Positions 1 through 8,535 are shown, numbered from the stretch's first letter. The stretch: 64,000 nt of DNA from Tenacibaculum singaporense (GCF_003867015.1 NZ_CP032548.1:3043001-3107000); one strand, 5' to 3'. The notes: generated by a model not told the origin, from the letters alone. Made by a program: numbers and translations.

Positions 1-46
1 AAACTGTACAAAACAATGACTAAAAGTAATTAATGACTTATTTTTT

Positions 47-111
47 TGCACGTAACAGGAATCGAACCTACACTATCTTGGTAACAAGCCCCTCTAGCAT
101 GTGGTTACCAA
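47..111 (-). pseudogene. tRNA-like 3' remnant (T arm plus acceptor strand)
   Basis: Read on the minus strand, positions 71-55 form a good T arm: a 5-bp stem with two G-U pairs around the canonical loop TTCGATT. It is followed by a 7-nt acceptor-like strand TACGTGC (54-48) and an A. No matching 5' acceptor strand is present. Where the D and anticodon arms should be there is instead a perfect 8-bp inverted repeat, TTGGTAAC/GTTACCAA (78-85 and 104-111), with an 18-nt loop. It cannot fold as a normal tRNA and lacks an encoded CCA. It may be a degraded tRNA end or an old integration scar. A chance match is possible. Confidence 0.25.
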
Positions 112-135
112 CTTTAAGAGTTTATAAAACATTCG

Positions 136-143
136 TAATTTTG
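136..143 (+). promoter_or_regulatory. -7 box of rlmH promoter
   Basis: TAATTTTG matches the Bacteroidota sigma-ABfr -7 consensus TAnnTTTG exactly. A weak TTTA (113-116) sits 19 nt upstream as a possible -33 element. The box ends only 4 nt before the rlmH ATG, so transcription would begin at or next to the start codon and the mRNA would be leaderless or nearly so. Confidence 0.5.
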
Positions 144-147
144 CCAC

Positions 148-621
148 ATGAAAATAAAACTACTCGCCATAGGCAAAACTGATAATAAGCAGTTACAGCA
201 ATTAATTGACGAATACCAAAACCGCTTAAAACATTACGTAAAGTTTGAGTTGGAGATTATTCCAGATATTAAAAACGTTAAAAACCTAAGCGAGGCACAA
301 CAAAAAGAAAAAGAAGGCGAGTTAATTCTGTCAAAATTACAACCTACCGACCAACTAGTTTTATTAGACGATAAAGGAAAGCAACATACTTCCATGGAGT
401 TTTCTCAATATCTACAAAAGAAAATGAACTCAGGTATTAAACAATTGGTGTTGGTTATTGGCGGTCCTTATGGTTTTTCTGAAACCGTATATAGTAAAGC
501 ACAAGGAAAGTTATCGCTCTCTAAAATGACATTTTCTCACCAAATGATTCGTTTATTTATTGTAGAGCAAGTGTATCGTGGGTTTACTATTCTTCGTAAC
601 GAGCCTTATCATCACGAATAA
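148..621 (+). CDS. rlmH: 23S rRNA (pseudouridine1915-N3)-methyltransferase RlmH
   Basis: This SPOUT-fold methyltransferase methylates pseudouridine 1915 in helix 69 of 23S rRNA, a late step of 50S maturation, using S-adenosylmethionine in the cytosol. The 157-aa length is the usual one for the family. The glycine-rich SAM-binding loop LVIGGPYGFS lies at about residues 102-111. The conserved carboxy-terminal knot segment (HQMIRLFIVEQVYRGFTI...NEPYHHE) fills the last 27 residues, so the protein is complete. The start is fixed by the MKIKLLAIGKT opening typical of the family. It stands alone, with a promoter box 4 nt before the ATG and a coiled-coil gene downstream behind its own promoter. Confidence 0.96.
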   Translation: MKIKLLAIGKTDNKQLQQLIDEYQNRLKHYVKFELEIIPDIKNVKNLSEAQQKEKEGELILSKLQPTDQLVLLDDKGKQHTSMEFSQYLQKKMNSGIKQLVLVIGGPYGFSETVYSKAQGKLSLSKMTFSHQMIRLFIVEQVYRGFTILRNEPYHHE

Positions 622-741
622 GTATTGTAACATTATTTATTCACATCAAGTTTTATGTGAGTCAAAGCATTATGTTTTTTGCTTACTGAAAAACACAGTA
701 AAAAACATGTTAAAAAGTTATTTTTTTTTCGCATTTAGCCA

Positions 742-749
742 TACTTTTG
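742..749 (+). promoter_or_regulatory. -7 box of promoter for the coiled-coil protein
   Basis: TACTTTTG is an exact TAnnTTTG match 39 nt before the ATG at 789. It is preceded by a nine-T tract (721-729) and lies in the 167-nt gap after rlmH. No clear TTTG -33 box is visible at the ideal spacing. Confidence 0.6.
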
Positions 750-788
750 CGCCCCAAAAAAACAAAAACTTAATACCATAAAATTACA

Positions 789-1655
789 ATGAAAACACTA
801 AGATTCTTAGTCACTTTAACTTTTTTCATAACGTTTACTTGCCAACAAGTAAATGCTCAAGATGACATTAAAGCTTTAAAAGCTCAGGTAAAAAACAAGA
901 AAGATCAAATTAGCGCTAATGAAGAAATTTTAGTGAGTGGAGTTGGTGCTTTAAAACGTGTAAAAGGAAATTTAGAGCGTTTTAAAACAAGTAAAAAAGC
1001 TACAAAACAAGAGGTAGAAAGAAAAGAAAAAATTGTTGCTAACATGCAACAAAGACTAAGCAAACTAAACAGTCAAATTGATTTACACAAGAAAGATTTG
1101 GCGTCTCTTGAAAGAAAATTAGCTAGAAAACTTAAAAAAGAAGAAACTAAGGAAGCAGAGGTAAAAGAGGAAGCTAAAGTGACTACTGCAAGCACTGGTC
1201 TTGTGGTATATGAAGATAATATAAGTGATGAGCAGAAAGAGGTTCTTTTACAAAAACAAAAGCTTGAAGAGGCTCGTAAGAAGTTAGACGAAGAAAGAAA
1301 AGCTAGAGAGCTTGCTTATTTAAAAGAACAAGAGGCTTTACGTTTAGAGGAAGAAAAACTAAAACAATTAAGCAACCAAATTAAGGCTAAGGAACAAAAC
1401 ATTAGTAAAGAGAAAAACACCTTAATAAGTGATCTTGAAGATGATATTAGCATTAACGAAGAAATTTTAATTAGTGGTAAAGAAGGTTTAGCTAAAATGA
1501 AATCTAAATTAGAAGAGGCTAAGAAAGATGCTTCTACTTCTAAAGAGAGTATAGAAAGAAAACAAGCTATTATCAACAAAATTGAAAATCGCTTATTAAA
1601 AATTGAAAATGAAATTGATGCTAAAAAGCAAGAGTTAGCAAAAATAAAAGGATAA
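789..1655 (+). CDS. secreted coiled-coil protein with an internal duplication
   Basis: I do not recognise a named family. A signal peptide covers residues 1-23 (MKTLRFLVTLTFFITFTCQQVNA), so the protein is exported. The remainder is almost entirely charged alpha helix rich in K, E, L and Q with heptad character. Residues about 38-108 and 218-288 are two diverged copies of one unit: ISANEEILVSG and ISINEEILISG occupy equivalent positions, each followed by a K/E-rich helix with a conserved ERK segment. A K/E-rich linker helix with repeated LEE and EEK motifs joins them. It is monocistronic, between a TAnnTTTG promoter and a rho-independent terminator. A periplasmic scaffold or cell-wall spacer is conceivable, but the sequence does not show a function. 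Confidence 0.8.
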   Translation: MKTLRFLVTLTFFITFTCQQVNAQDDIKALKAQVKNKKDQISANEEILVSGVGALKRVKGNLERFKTSKKATKQEVERKEKIVANMQQRLSKLNSQIDLHKKDLASLERKLARKLKKEETKEAEVKEEAKVTTASTGLVVYEDNISDEQKEVLLQKQKLEEARKKLDEERKARELAYLKEQEALRLEEEKLKQLSNQIKAKEQNISKEKNTLISDLEDDISINEEILISGKEGLAKMKSKLEEAKKDASTSKESIERKQAIINKIENRLLKIENEIDAKKQELAKIKG

Positions 1656-1676
1656 AATTCCTGACTTCATACAATA

Positions 1677-1707
1677 AAAACTCCGAGCTTTTCGCTTGGA
1701 GTTTTTT
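1677..1707 (+). terminator. rho-independent terminator
   Basis: A 9-bp stem ACTCCGAGC/GCTTGGAGT (1680-1688 and 1694-1702, one G-U) with a TTTTC loop is followed by a T tract, 20 nt after the coiled-coil gene stop. Confidence 0.88.
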
Positions 1708-1822
1708 GTTTTCTATAGATGTAGCTTTCTACCAAGAAACTGTTTTACAAAACTTATTGTATTTTAGTAATTCTTAGAATTTTAGAAGCTATGATTATTT
1801 ACTAACCTATCTTTTTATTAAC

Positions 1823-3103
1823 ATGAAACACCCCCCGAATAAGCAAACTTGGTTACTCCTTACTCATTTATTTTTAATCGCCTTCATTACTTCGTGTTCA
1901 AACTCTAAAAACAAGGAAACACAAACTAACAACCCAAAACCTGTAGAGCACAAAGACTCCATAAGCATTGCAGATGGCAAACAGTTTATAAGTCAGCGTC
2001 ACTTACATGAAAAAACCTATGGCGGTTTAAATTTTACTACCGAACAGCAATGGGACAGTTTAAACAACATTTCTTACAAACCTATAACTCATAAAAAAGG
2101 AAACGTACATCCTAATTACCGTACATTTGGCTGGCATGTATATTCCAACGGTTCTTCTTATAAAAGTTATAATTTTTCTATGCTTTGGGGAATTTCATAC
2201 TTTTCTTATGCTCTTGATCCCAAAACAGGTAATTACAAAAGTATACACCAATGGAAAACTACTTCGTTAATCGACAGTGCTCAAACAAAAGGTTGTAAAG
2301 TCTTTTTGTCTGTTACAAACTTTGGAAGCGAAAACAATGCTGTGTTTTTAAATAATTCAAAAGCGCAAACAAGACTTATAGAAAATCTAGCTGAGTTACT
2401 TGCCTTAAGAAATGCTGATGGAATTAATATCGATTTTGAAGGGGTTGCTAAAGAAGATAGAAATCAACTTACACAGTTTATCATTCAGGTTTCAAAAAAG
2501 CTAAAAGAAAAGAATCCTAATTATAGTGTCTCTTTGTGTTTGTATGCTATTGACTGGAATAATGTATTTGATATTCCTGCTATCAATCCGCATATCGATT
2601 TTTACACGCTAATGGGGTACGATTACTACGGAAGTTTTAGTAAAACTACTGGTCCTGTAACTCCTTTTAAATACAGTAAAAAATTCGGGAATGGTTTAGA
2701 AGCCTCCGTTACTTATTATAAAAACAAGGGAGTGTCTCTAGATAAATTAATTGCGGGACTTCCTTATTACGGTGCTGAATGGTACACTAAAAAACCTGAA
2801 ATGGGCGCTAAAGTAACGAAGTTCAAATCGCATCCTCGTTATTATACCATACGATATATATATATTGATTCTTTACAAATTCCCGTTAAGTTTGATCCTA
2901 AAAGTGCTTCTAGCTATCTAATTATCAAAGACAGCAACCATGAATATAGACAGCTATTTTTTGAAGATGTGCAGTCGCTTTCAATAAAATACGACTGGAT
3001 AAAACGCAATAAAATAAGCGGTGTCGGTATTTGGGCACTGGGTTATGACAATGGCTATTCTCAACTGTGGGATTTGCTAGCTGAAAAGTTTTCTAAAGAG
3101 TAA
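1823..3103 (+). CDS. GH18-family glycoside hydrolase-like lipoprotein
   Basis: This 426-aa protein has a lipoprotein signal peptide ending in FITSC (Cys25 lipidated), so it is probably anchored to the inner or outer membrane. The GH18 catalytic signature DGINIDFE lies at residues 199-206, with the acid/base Glu206. Further GH18-barrel landmarks are LMGYDYYG, the substrate-contacting YDY-type loop, and the carboxy-terminal GVGIWALGYD strand. The family cleaves beta-1,4-linked N-acetylglucosamine polymers such as chitin or peptidoglycan-derived glycans. The arrangement resembles YaaH-like and endo-beta-N-acetylglucosaminidase members more than secreted multidomain chitinases: no carbohydrate-binding module or sorting domain is present. 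Substrate is not determinable. It is monocistronic and ends at a terminator shared with the convergent lgt. Confidence 0.82.
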   Translation: MKHPPNKQTWLLLTHLFLIAFITSCSNSKNKETQTNNPKPVEHKDSISIADGKQFISQRHLHEKTYGGLNFTTEQQWDSLNNISYKPITHKKGNVHPNYRTFGWHVYSNGSSYKSYNFSMLWGISYFSYALDPKTGNYKSIHQWKTTSLIDSAQTKGCKVFLSVTNFGSENNAVFLNNSKAQTRLIENLAELLALRNADGINIDFEGVAKEDRNQLTQFIIQVSKKLKEKNPNYSVSLCLYAIDWNNVFDIPAINPHIDFYTLMGYDYYGSFSKTTGPVTPFKYSKKFGNGLEASVTYYKNKGVSLDKLIAGLPYYGAEWYTKKPEMGAKVTKFKSHPRYYTIRYIYIDSLQIPVKFDPKSASSYLIIKDSNHEYRQLFFEDVQSLSIKYDWIKRNKISGVGIWALGYDNGYSQLWDLLAEKFSKE

Positions 3104-3123
3104 AACGGTAACTTTTGAATAAT

Positions 3124-3157
3124 AAAAAACTCCAAGGGTATCCTTGGAGTTTTTTTA
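3124..3157. terminator. bidirectional terminator between GH18 gene and lgt
   Basis: A perfect 9-bp stem ACTCCAAGG/CCTTGGAGT (3129-3137 and 3142-3150) with a GTAT loop is flanked by an A run on the left and a T run on the right. It can therefore end transcripts from both convergent genes. Confidence 0.9.
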
Positions 3158-3163
3158 TTGTTT

Positions 3164-4024
3164 TTATGCAGTTGCTTTAGGTTTTCTAAACATTAACCAA
3201 AAACCGATCAACACTAGCGGAATACTTAACACCTGACCTGTGTTCAATGTATTGAACACCCAATCTTCTCTTCCTTCTACTTGTGCTTCTTTTAAGAATT
3301 CTATTACAAAACGTAACGACCATAATACCACCATAAACAGTCCGAATAAAAAGCCTGTTTGATTTTTCTTGTCTGTTTTCCAATAGAAATACCACAAAGC
3401 AAAGAATAGTACTAAATAACTAAATGCTTCGTATAATTGGGTTGGGTGACGTGGTACCGTCTCTCCTGCTCTTTTAAAGATGACACCAAAGCTGCTTCCT
3501 GTTGGTTTTCCGTAAATTTCAGAATTAAAGAAGTTTCCGAAACGGATAAAAAATCCTGCTAAGGCTACCATAATTCCTAATCTATCTAAGATAAACAACC
3601 ATGGTTTTTGTAAGTGTTTCTTTGCGTAAAAGTACATGGCTATTGGAATTGCTATTGCTGCTCCATGACTTGCAAACCCTGTAAATCCTGTAAATTTCCA
3701 TCCATCTAACAATCCGAATAAAGCCGAAGCTCCTTCTTGTTTTTTAAATGGTAATATGATTTCTAGTAAATGATTTTGGTAATAATCCCAACTGTAAAAG
3801 AATACATCTCCTAAACGCATTCCTATTAACATAGAAACGAATACGTACATAAATAACGGATCTAGTTTTTCAACAGCAATGTTATCGTTAATGTAAATCT
3901 TTTTCATTAATCGAAGTCCTAAAATAAACGCTGCTACAAACATTAAACTGTACCAACGAATACCAAAACCTCCTAAATTTATTATTTCTGGGTTCCAATC
4001 CCACACTATGGATAAAAAATTCAT
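3164..4024 (-). CDS. lgt: prolipoprotein diacylglyceryl transferase
   Basis: Lgt transfers a diacylglyceryl group from phosphatidylglycerol to the lipobox cysteine of prolipoproteins, the first step of lipoprotein maturation at the inner membrane. The 286-aa protein has about seven hydrophobic segments. It carries the family signature with Arg161, Gly163, Asn164 and Glu169 (RFGNFFNSEIYGKPT), the essential His-containing segment FASHGAA (His120), and the HPTQLYEA motif. The window contains several of its likely substrates (lipobox proteins at 1823, 22412, 47413 and 52977). It lies 111 nt downstream of yidD, with a small palindrome between, and is probably expressed separately. Confidence 0.96.
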   Translation of the reverse strand: MNFLSIVWDWNPEIINLGGFGIRWYSLMFVAAFILGLRLMKKIYINDNIAVEKLDPLFMYVFVSMLIGMRLGDVFFYSWDYYQNHLLEIILPFKKQEGASALFGLLDGWKFTGFTGFASHGAAIAIPIAMYFYAKKHLQKPWLFILDRLGIMVALAGFFIRFGNFFNSEIYGKPTGSSFGVIFKRAGETVPRHPTQLYEAFSYLVLFFALWYFYWKTDKKNQTGFLFGLFMVVLWSLRFVIEFLKEAQVEGREDWVFNTLNTGQVLSIPLVLIGFWLMFRKPKATA

Positions 4025-4088
4025 CTACTTTAATTTAGTTTTTGTTTCATTGTGAACCTTTCGGCTGTCAATTAAGGCAAGTTAAAAT

Positions 4089-4110
4089 GAAATAATCTTA
4101 AGATTACTTC
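4089..4110. repeat. palindrome in the yidD-lgt gap
   Basis: On the minus strand GAAGTAATCT is followed by AGATTATTTC with a two-base centre, giving up to 10 bp with one G-U, then TTTT one base later. It lies just after yidD and could be a weak terminator of the cysS-yidD transcript. Confidence 0.4.
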
Positions 4111-4135
4111 TTAATAAACTCCTCAATGACAATTA

Positions 4136-4372
4136 TTATTTTTCTTTTTTCTCTGGAACAGGATCGTAACCGCTTCCTCCCCAAGGGTGACAACTGAAAA
4201 TTCTTTTCAATGCCAACCAACCACCGTAAAACAATCCGTGTTTTTGTAACGCTTCAATTGTGTAGCTTGAACACGTTGGTGAATATCTACATGTTGCTGG
4301 TGTAAACGGAGATATGGCTGTTTGATAAAATCGAACTAGTAATATAAACGGATATGTTAGTATTTTTTTCAA
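4136..4372 (-). CDS. yidD: membrane protein insertion efficiency factor YidD
   Basis: YidD is a small inner-membrane-associated protein that assists YidC-dependent insertion of membrane proteins. The 78-aa sequence has the family core: [32 protein letters not shown] with its three conserved cysteines, then [13 protein letters not shown] near the end. The only start consistent with the family's MKK opening is a TTG codon at 4372-4370 that directly abuts the cysS TAA stop (4375-4373). This zero-gap arrangement implies translational coupling to cysS. The usual neighbours rnpA and yidC are absent. Confidence 0.92.
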   Translation of the reverse strand: MKKILTYPFILLVRFYQTAISPFTPATCRYSPTCSSYTIEALQKHGLFYGGWLALKRIFSCHPWGGSGYDPVPEKKEK

Positions 4373-5854
4373 TTAGTTAACTGTAAACGTTGTTCCTTCT
4401 CTACCGTCTTTTAATTGAATACCTAATTCCAGTAATCTATCACGAATTTCATCAGATAATGCCCAATCTTTATTTTCACGTGCTTCTTTACGCATGCTAA
4501 TTAACATTTCAACTACGCCACTTAGTTTGTCTGAATTATTTCCTTCTGAAGTTTCATTCATTAGTCCTAATACATCAAAAACAAACGCATTGATTGTATT
4601 TTTAAACACTTCTAAATCTTCGATAGTTAAACTCGCTTTTCCTTCTTTTATTTGATTGATAACTTTTACTGCTTCAAATAAATGTGATATTAATATTGGT
4701 GTATTAAAATCATCATTCATAGCATCGTAGCAGTCTTGTCTCCATTTTTGCACATCAAATGTGGAAGTAGTACCTGCTTCAATTTTGTCTAAGAAATCTA
4801 CAGCTTCCATTAACTTCGCATGTCCTTTTTCAGCAGCTTCTAACGCTTCTCCTGAAAAATCTAAAATGCTTCTATAGTTAGCTTGCATATTGAAAAAACG
4901 AACTACACTTGCAGAAAACGGTTTTCCTAAGATGTTATTTTCTCCCGTTAAAATTTCATTTGGTAAAATAAAGTTCCCTGTTGATTTTGCCATTTTTTGA
5001 CTGTTCAACAATAGCATGTTAGTATGCATCCAGTAGTTTACTGGCTTTACACCACTACAAGTTTGTGATTGTGCAATTTCACACTCGTGATGTGGGAATT
5101 TTAAATCCATTCCTCCACCATGAATATCGAATTGTTCACCTAAGTACTTTGTACTCATTACTGAACATTCTAAATGCCACCCTGGAAAACCATCACTCCA
5201 AGGTGAAGGCCAACGCATGATATGACGATCGTCGGCTTTTTTCCAAAGCGCAAAGTCTTGCGGGTTTCTTTTATCTGACTGTCCGTCTAACGCTCTTGTG
5301 TTATGAATAGCATCTTCAAATTTTCTACCAGAAAGAATACCGTAATTACCTGTTTCGTTATATTTTAACACATCAAAATATACTGAACCGTTTACTTCAT
5401 AAGCAAAACCTTTATCCATGATTTCTTTAATCATTTCAATCTGCTCTACAATATGACCTGTAGCGGTAGGCTCTATACTTGGCGGTAAAAAGTTGTAGTT
5501 GTTTAATACATTATGGAAATCAACTGTATAACGTTGCACCACTTCCATCGGTTCGATTTCCTCCAGTCGTGCTTTTTTTGCAATTCTATCTTCTCCTTCA
5601 TCTGCATCGTTTTCTAAGTGACCAGCATCCGTAATGTTACGTACATAACGCACCTTGTATCCAAGGTGTAATAAATAACGATACACCACATCAAAAAACA
5701 TAAAAGTTCGTACGTTTCCTAAATGGGCGTTGCTATATACTGTAGGACCACATACATACATACCTACGCGTCCTTCGGTTACTGGTTTAAAAAGCTCTTT
5801 TGATTTGGTTAAAGAGTTATATATTTTAAGTTGATTTTCTTTGTATAATTCCAT
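4373..5854 (-). CDS. cysS: cysteinyl-tRNA synthetase
   Basis: This class I aminoacyl-tRNA synthetase charges tRNA-Cys. From the ATG at 5854 the protein has 493 aa. The HIGH motif appears as HLGN in [16 protein letters not shown], and the KMSKS loop as KMAKSTGN. Zinc-site residues include the Cys in MYVCGPTVY, the Cys in WHLECSVMS and the HHECE segment. The frame stays open to 5875, but the extra residues MQIVIFT are not family-like, and [15 protein letters not shown] is the normal opening. It is translationally coupled to yidD downstream. In the 108 nt before the ATG (5855-5962) I see no clear promoter box. Confidence 0.96.
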   Translation of the reverse strand: MELYKENQLKIYNSLTKSKELFKPVTEGRVGMYVCGPTVYSNAHLGNVRTFMFFDVVYRYLLHLGYKVRYVRNITDAGHLENDADEGEDRIAKKARLEEIEPMEVVQRYTVDFHNVLNNYNFLPPSIEPTATGHIVEQIEMIKEIMDKGFAYEVNGSVYFDVLKYNETGNYGILSGRKFEDAIHNTRALDGQSDKRNPQDFALWKKADDRHIMRWPSPWSDGFPGWHLECSVMSTKYLGEQFDIHGGGMDLKFPHHECEIAQSQTCSGVKPVNYWMHTNMLLLNSQKMAKSTGNFILPNEILTGENNILGKPFSASVVRFFNMQANYRSILDFSGEALEAAEKGHAKLMEAVDFLDKIEAGTTSTFDVQKWRQDCYDAMNDDFNTPILISHLFEAVKVINQIKEGKASLTIEDLEVFKNTINAFVFDVLGLMNETSEGNNSDKLSGVVEMLISMRKEARENKDWALSDEIRDRLLELGIQLKDGREGTTFTVN

Positions 5855-5962
5855 AGTAAAAATGACTATTTGCAATCGCTAATATAGGCACTTTATAAAG
5901 AATATAGAAAAAGAATTTGGCAGCAATTTTGTAGAAATAAAAAGTAATTTTGTTTGTATTTC

Positions 5963-7429
5963 TTATTGATTTTTAACTTTTAATTGACTGTATTTACCGT
6001 CTATTTCAATTTTCTTATCGTTTGATATTAAAATAAACTCTCCATTATATTCTACACTTCCATCTTTTAGTTTCTTAACCTTATTACTCTGAATATCGAA
6101 TTTTTTGTTTATCCCTGCTAAATCAACTCCCGCATCTGAATAGCTTAAAAGTACTTTTAAATTATCATGGCTAGGATGAACTTTGGTAATGGTTAAGTTT
6201 CCAAACTTATTATTTACTTCAACATTACTATAAACATTGTTTACTACAAGTCCTGATGAATTAGAGTTTACAGTTGTATTAGTAACCGATGCTAATTGAG
6301 CATCGGTTACATTATTTAAGAACAACGTACAAGCGTTTAATGAATTTATATTTACTGGTGAAAATGAAATATTTAATTTTCCACCGTCAAGTGCGTCAGC
6401 TTTAAAGGTTCCATAACTAACCTTTCCTGAAGCTTTGGTTTTTGGTAGTTTTACTTTACAGTGACGTGTATTCAAGTCAAACGTTGCCGATTTTGGAACT
6501 TTTATCGTAATCTTCTTTGTAATTTTTACTTTTTTTCCATTAATCATAAGGTTATTGCTCTCAGAAGAGTAAGAATAATTCATACGAACTTTTTGCATCT
6601 CTTTTCTTGCCTTGTGCATTTCCTTTCTTGCTTTTGCAAGTTCTTTTCTGATTTCTTCTCTATTTATTTTTCTAATTTCAGCTCTTGCTTTAGCCATTTC
6701 TCTTCTTAGCTCTTTTTGATTGATTCGCTCTTTCTTAGCTTTTTCTAATTCTTTTTTAATATCTCTTTTTCTTTCTTCTTGATGCTTTTTAAACTCTTTA
6801 TATTTATCAGTTTTCTTGAATTCTTCCCATTCCTTTTTCGACTTAATGGTAATATCGTTTACACCATCTTTCCATTGAAAGAAGTAATTTCCTCCATCTT
6901 TTGCATACTTATCAAAGTCAAATTCGATGTCTTCTAAACCGGTAACGATTTCTTCAAAGTTGATTTCTGGTATTTTTATTTCTGGAAGTTCAGGTATTTC
7001 TGGTATCTCTGGAATTCTCACTTCTGGAACCACCACAACTTCATCATCACCATCAAATTGAAATACCTTTGGGTAGTTATTGTCTGATGAATTGAAGAAT
7101 ACAATATTGTCTCCTCCTATTCTAAAGCTATTTCTATTGGCATTAATTTGCACCTTACTTTTATTCCCTAAAGCTTCAAATTTCCAATTGTCTAAATATT
7201 TTTGAGCCTCTTTTTTATCTAGCCCTTCAACTTCGACAACAGCTTCTACTGAAACTTCATTTTTGTTCCATGTAGTTACATCAACATCTGCATTAGATGC
7301 ATTGATATTAACTACTACATCTTTATTTGTCTTAAAATTTTCACTAAACTTTTTGTTGTATTTCTGTGCAGATACAACGCCAGTTACTAACAGTAAAAAA
7401 ACACTGATTTTAAATTGTTTGAATGTCAT
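5963..7429 (-). CDS. secreted DUF4097/adhesin-like protein with a long charged helix
   Basis: The third gene of an ECF sigma operon encodes 488 aa. A signal peptide (residues 1-21, ending VVSA-Q) is followed by a beta-rich segment (about 36-70, NINASNADVDVTTW) resembling the start of DUF4097/putative-adhesin proteins. Next come a PEI/PEL repeat (about 135-157), then a highly charged K/R/E helix (about 197-283, with repeats such as EEIRKELAKARKEMHKARKE), and a beta-solenoid-like carboxy-terminal part from about 300. The charged stretch has few hydrophobic heptad positions and could be a single alpha helix rather than a coiled coil. It overlaps the anti-sigma gene by 20 nt. Function is unknown; envelope stress sensing or an envelope stress output is a reasonable inference from context. 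Confidence 0.75.
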   Translation of the reverse strand: MTFKQFKISVFLLLVTGVVSAQKYNKKFSENFKTNKDVVVNINASNADVDVTTWNKNEVSVEAVVEVEGLDKKEAQKYLDNWKFEALGNKSKVQINANRNSFRIGGDNIVFFNSSDNNYPKVFQFDGDDEVVVVPEVRIPEIPEIPELPEIKIPEINFEEIVTGLEDIEFDFDKYAKDGGNYFFQWKDGVNDITIKSKKEWEEFKKTDKYKEFKKHQEERKRDIKKELEKAKKERINQKELRREMAKARAEIRKINREEIRKELAKARKEMHKARKEMQKVRMNYSYSSESNNLMINGKKVKITKKITIKVPKSATFDLNTRHCKVKLPKTKASGKVSYGTFKADALDGGKLNISFSPVNINSLNACTLFLNNVTDAQLASVTNTTVNSNSSGLVVNNVYSNVEVNNKFGNLTITKVHPSHDNLKVLLSYSDAGVDLAGINKKFDIQSNKVKKLKDGSVEYNGEFILISNDKKIEIDGKYSQLKVKNQ

Positions 7430-7976
7430 TTTGAGTTGGATTTTTAAATTCTTGTAATTGTTTTTGCATACGTTTTAACAGCTGTAAACGTAATTGCAGG
7501 TTTCCAATCAATGCATTGATAGTATCGTCGTTAACTCCTTTTGTATTGAGCTCTTTGGTTAACGATTTATATTCTTTGGTTAATTCACCTAACTTGGTTA
7601 AATAACCATCAAAAAGTTCTTTATTATCGTCAGTTAATTCTAACTGACTTAATTCGTAATTAATTGTATTTACATAGTAGTCTTCCACCGTTTTTAACTC
7701 AGGTGAAATAGTTCCTAAACTAATTTGATTTTGAGTTTCTTTTGGAAGCTCAGTTATTATTGGATCTACAGTATTAGTTGGGTAAAACTGAATTCCCAAA
7801 CTCACCAACAACACAATAGATGCTGCTATATACAACCACTGATATGATTTTTTTGTTGATGGTGTTGAATGCAATTCATCCATTAACTTTTGTTGAAAAC
7901 GCTGTCTGTGATTTGTTGATAACCTCTCTGTGTTTTCAACATTGTTTTTTAGTATTTCTCTAATATCTTTAGACAT
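7410..7976 (-). CDS. anti-sigma-factor-like membrane protein
   Basis: This 188-aa single-pass protein has a charged cytoplasmic amino terminus (1-45), one membrane helix (about 47-64, WLYIAASIVLLVSLGIQF) and a helical extracytoplasmic part rich in T, L, K and E. It has no recognisable zinc-binding ZAS motif. Its ATG overlaps the sigma gene by 8 nt, and such sigma/anti-sigma overlaps are the rule for ECF pairs. The inferred role is to hold the ECF factor at the membrane until an envelope signal releases it. The carboxy terminus overlaps the next gene by 20 nt, so all three genes are probably cotranscribed and coupled. Confidence 0.72.
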   Translation of the reverse strand: MSKDIREILKNNVENTERLSTNHRQRFQQKLMDELHSTPSTKKSYQWLYIAASIVLLVSLGIQFYPTNTVDPIITELPKETQNQISLGTISPELKTVEDYYVNTINYELSQLELTDDNKELFDGYLTKLGELTKEYKSLTKELNTKGVNDDTINALIGNLQLRLQLLKRMQKQLQEFKNPTQNDIQTI

Positions 7977-8517
7977 GATGTACTGCTTTTAATTGTTCTT
8001 GCACTTGTCTTTTTCCTCTTAATAAATGTGTTCTCGAACTCACTTCTGAAATTCCTAATATTTGTGAGATTTCTCCGTGATCATACCCTTCTAATAAAAA
8101 TAGGGTTAACACAACTCTATACTTTTCTTTTAATTGTTGAATGCAGTTTACAATATCTTGATACGATATAGTAGCGGCTACATTCCAATTATCATCATCT
8201 GCTACTGTGGTAATTTCTTCGTTAATAGAAACCAGTTCTAATTTTCTCTTCTTTAAATAATCAATACTTTGGTTAATAACGATTCTTTTTAACCAAGCAC
8301 CAAACGCTACTTCATCTTTATATGAATCAATATTTTTAAATGCTTTTATAAATGCTTCTTGCATTACATCTTCCGCTGTGAACGAATCTTTTACATACCG
8401 TAACGCCACTGTATACATGGCATCACAATACAAATCATACAATTGCATTTGCGCTTTTGCATCATTGTTTTTACAGGCATCTATTACCGATTGATGTAAC
8501 TGTTTAGTTGATTTCAT
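7969..8517 (-). CDS. ECF-type RNA polymerase sigma factor
   Basis: The 182-aa protein has sigma-70 region 2 (about 24-92, with DVMQEAFIKAFKNIDSY and WLKRIVINQSIDYLKKRK) and region 4 (about 125-172, with the helix-turn-helix HGEISQILGISEVSSRTHLLRGK). Regions 1 and 3 are absent, as in all ECF (group 4) factors. It is the first gene of a three-gene operon with its anti-sigma partner and a secreted protein. A TGCAAC-N16-CGTATT pair 19-46 nt before the start is a candidate autoregulated promoter. The regulon cannot be read from the window. Confidence 0.92.
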   Translation of the reverse strand: MKSTKQLHQSVIDACKNNDAKAQMQLYDLYCDAMYTVALRYVKDSFTAEDVMQEAFIKAFKNIDSYKDEVAFGAWLKRIVINQSIDYLKKRKLELVSINEEITTVADDDNWNVAATISYQDIVNCIQQLKEKYRVVLTLFLLEGYDHGEISQILGISEVSSRTHLLRGKRQVQEQLKAVHHV

Positions 8518-8535
8518 TCTTGATTTCTTACCCTA

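Noticed and set aside
47-111. A functional tRNA on the minus strand
   Set aside because: No 5' acceptor strand complements TACGTGC, and no 5-bp anticodon stem with a 7-nt loop forms; only the T arm is convincing.
578-781. Open frame of 67 codons overlapping the rlmH end
   Set aside because: It crosses the promoter of the next gene, has no family resemblance and overlaps rlmH; treated as chance.
5855-5875. Upstream start for cysS
   Set aside because: Residues MQIVIFT are not found at the start of cysteinyl-tRNA synthetases; MELYKENQ at 5854 is the normal opening.
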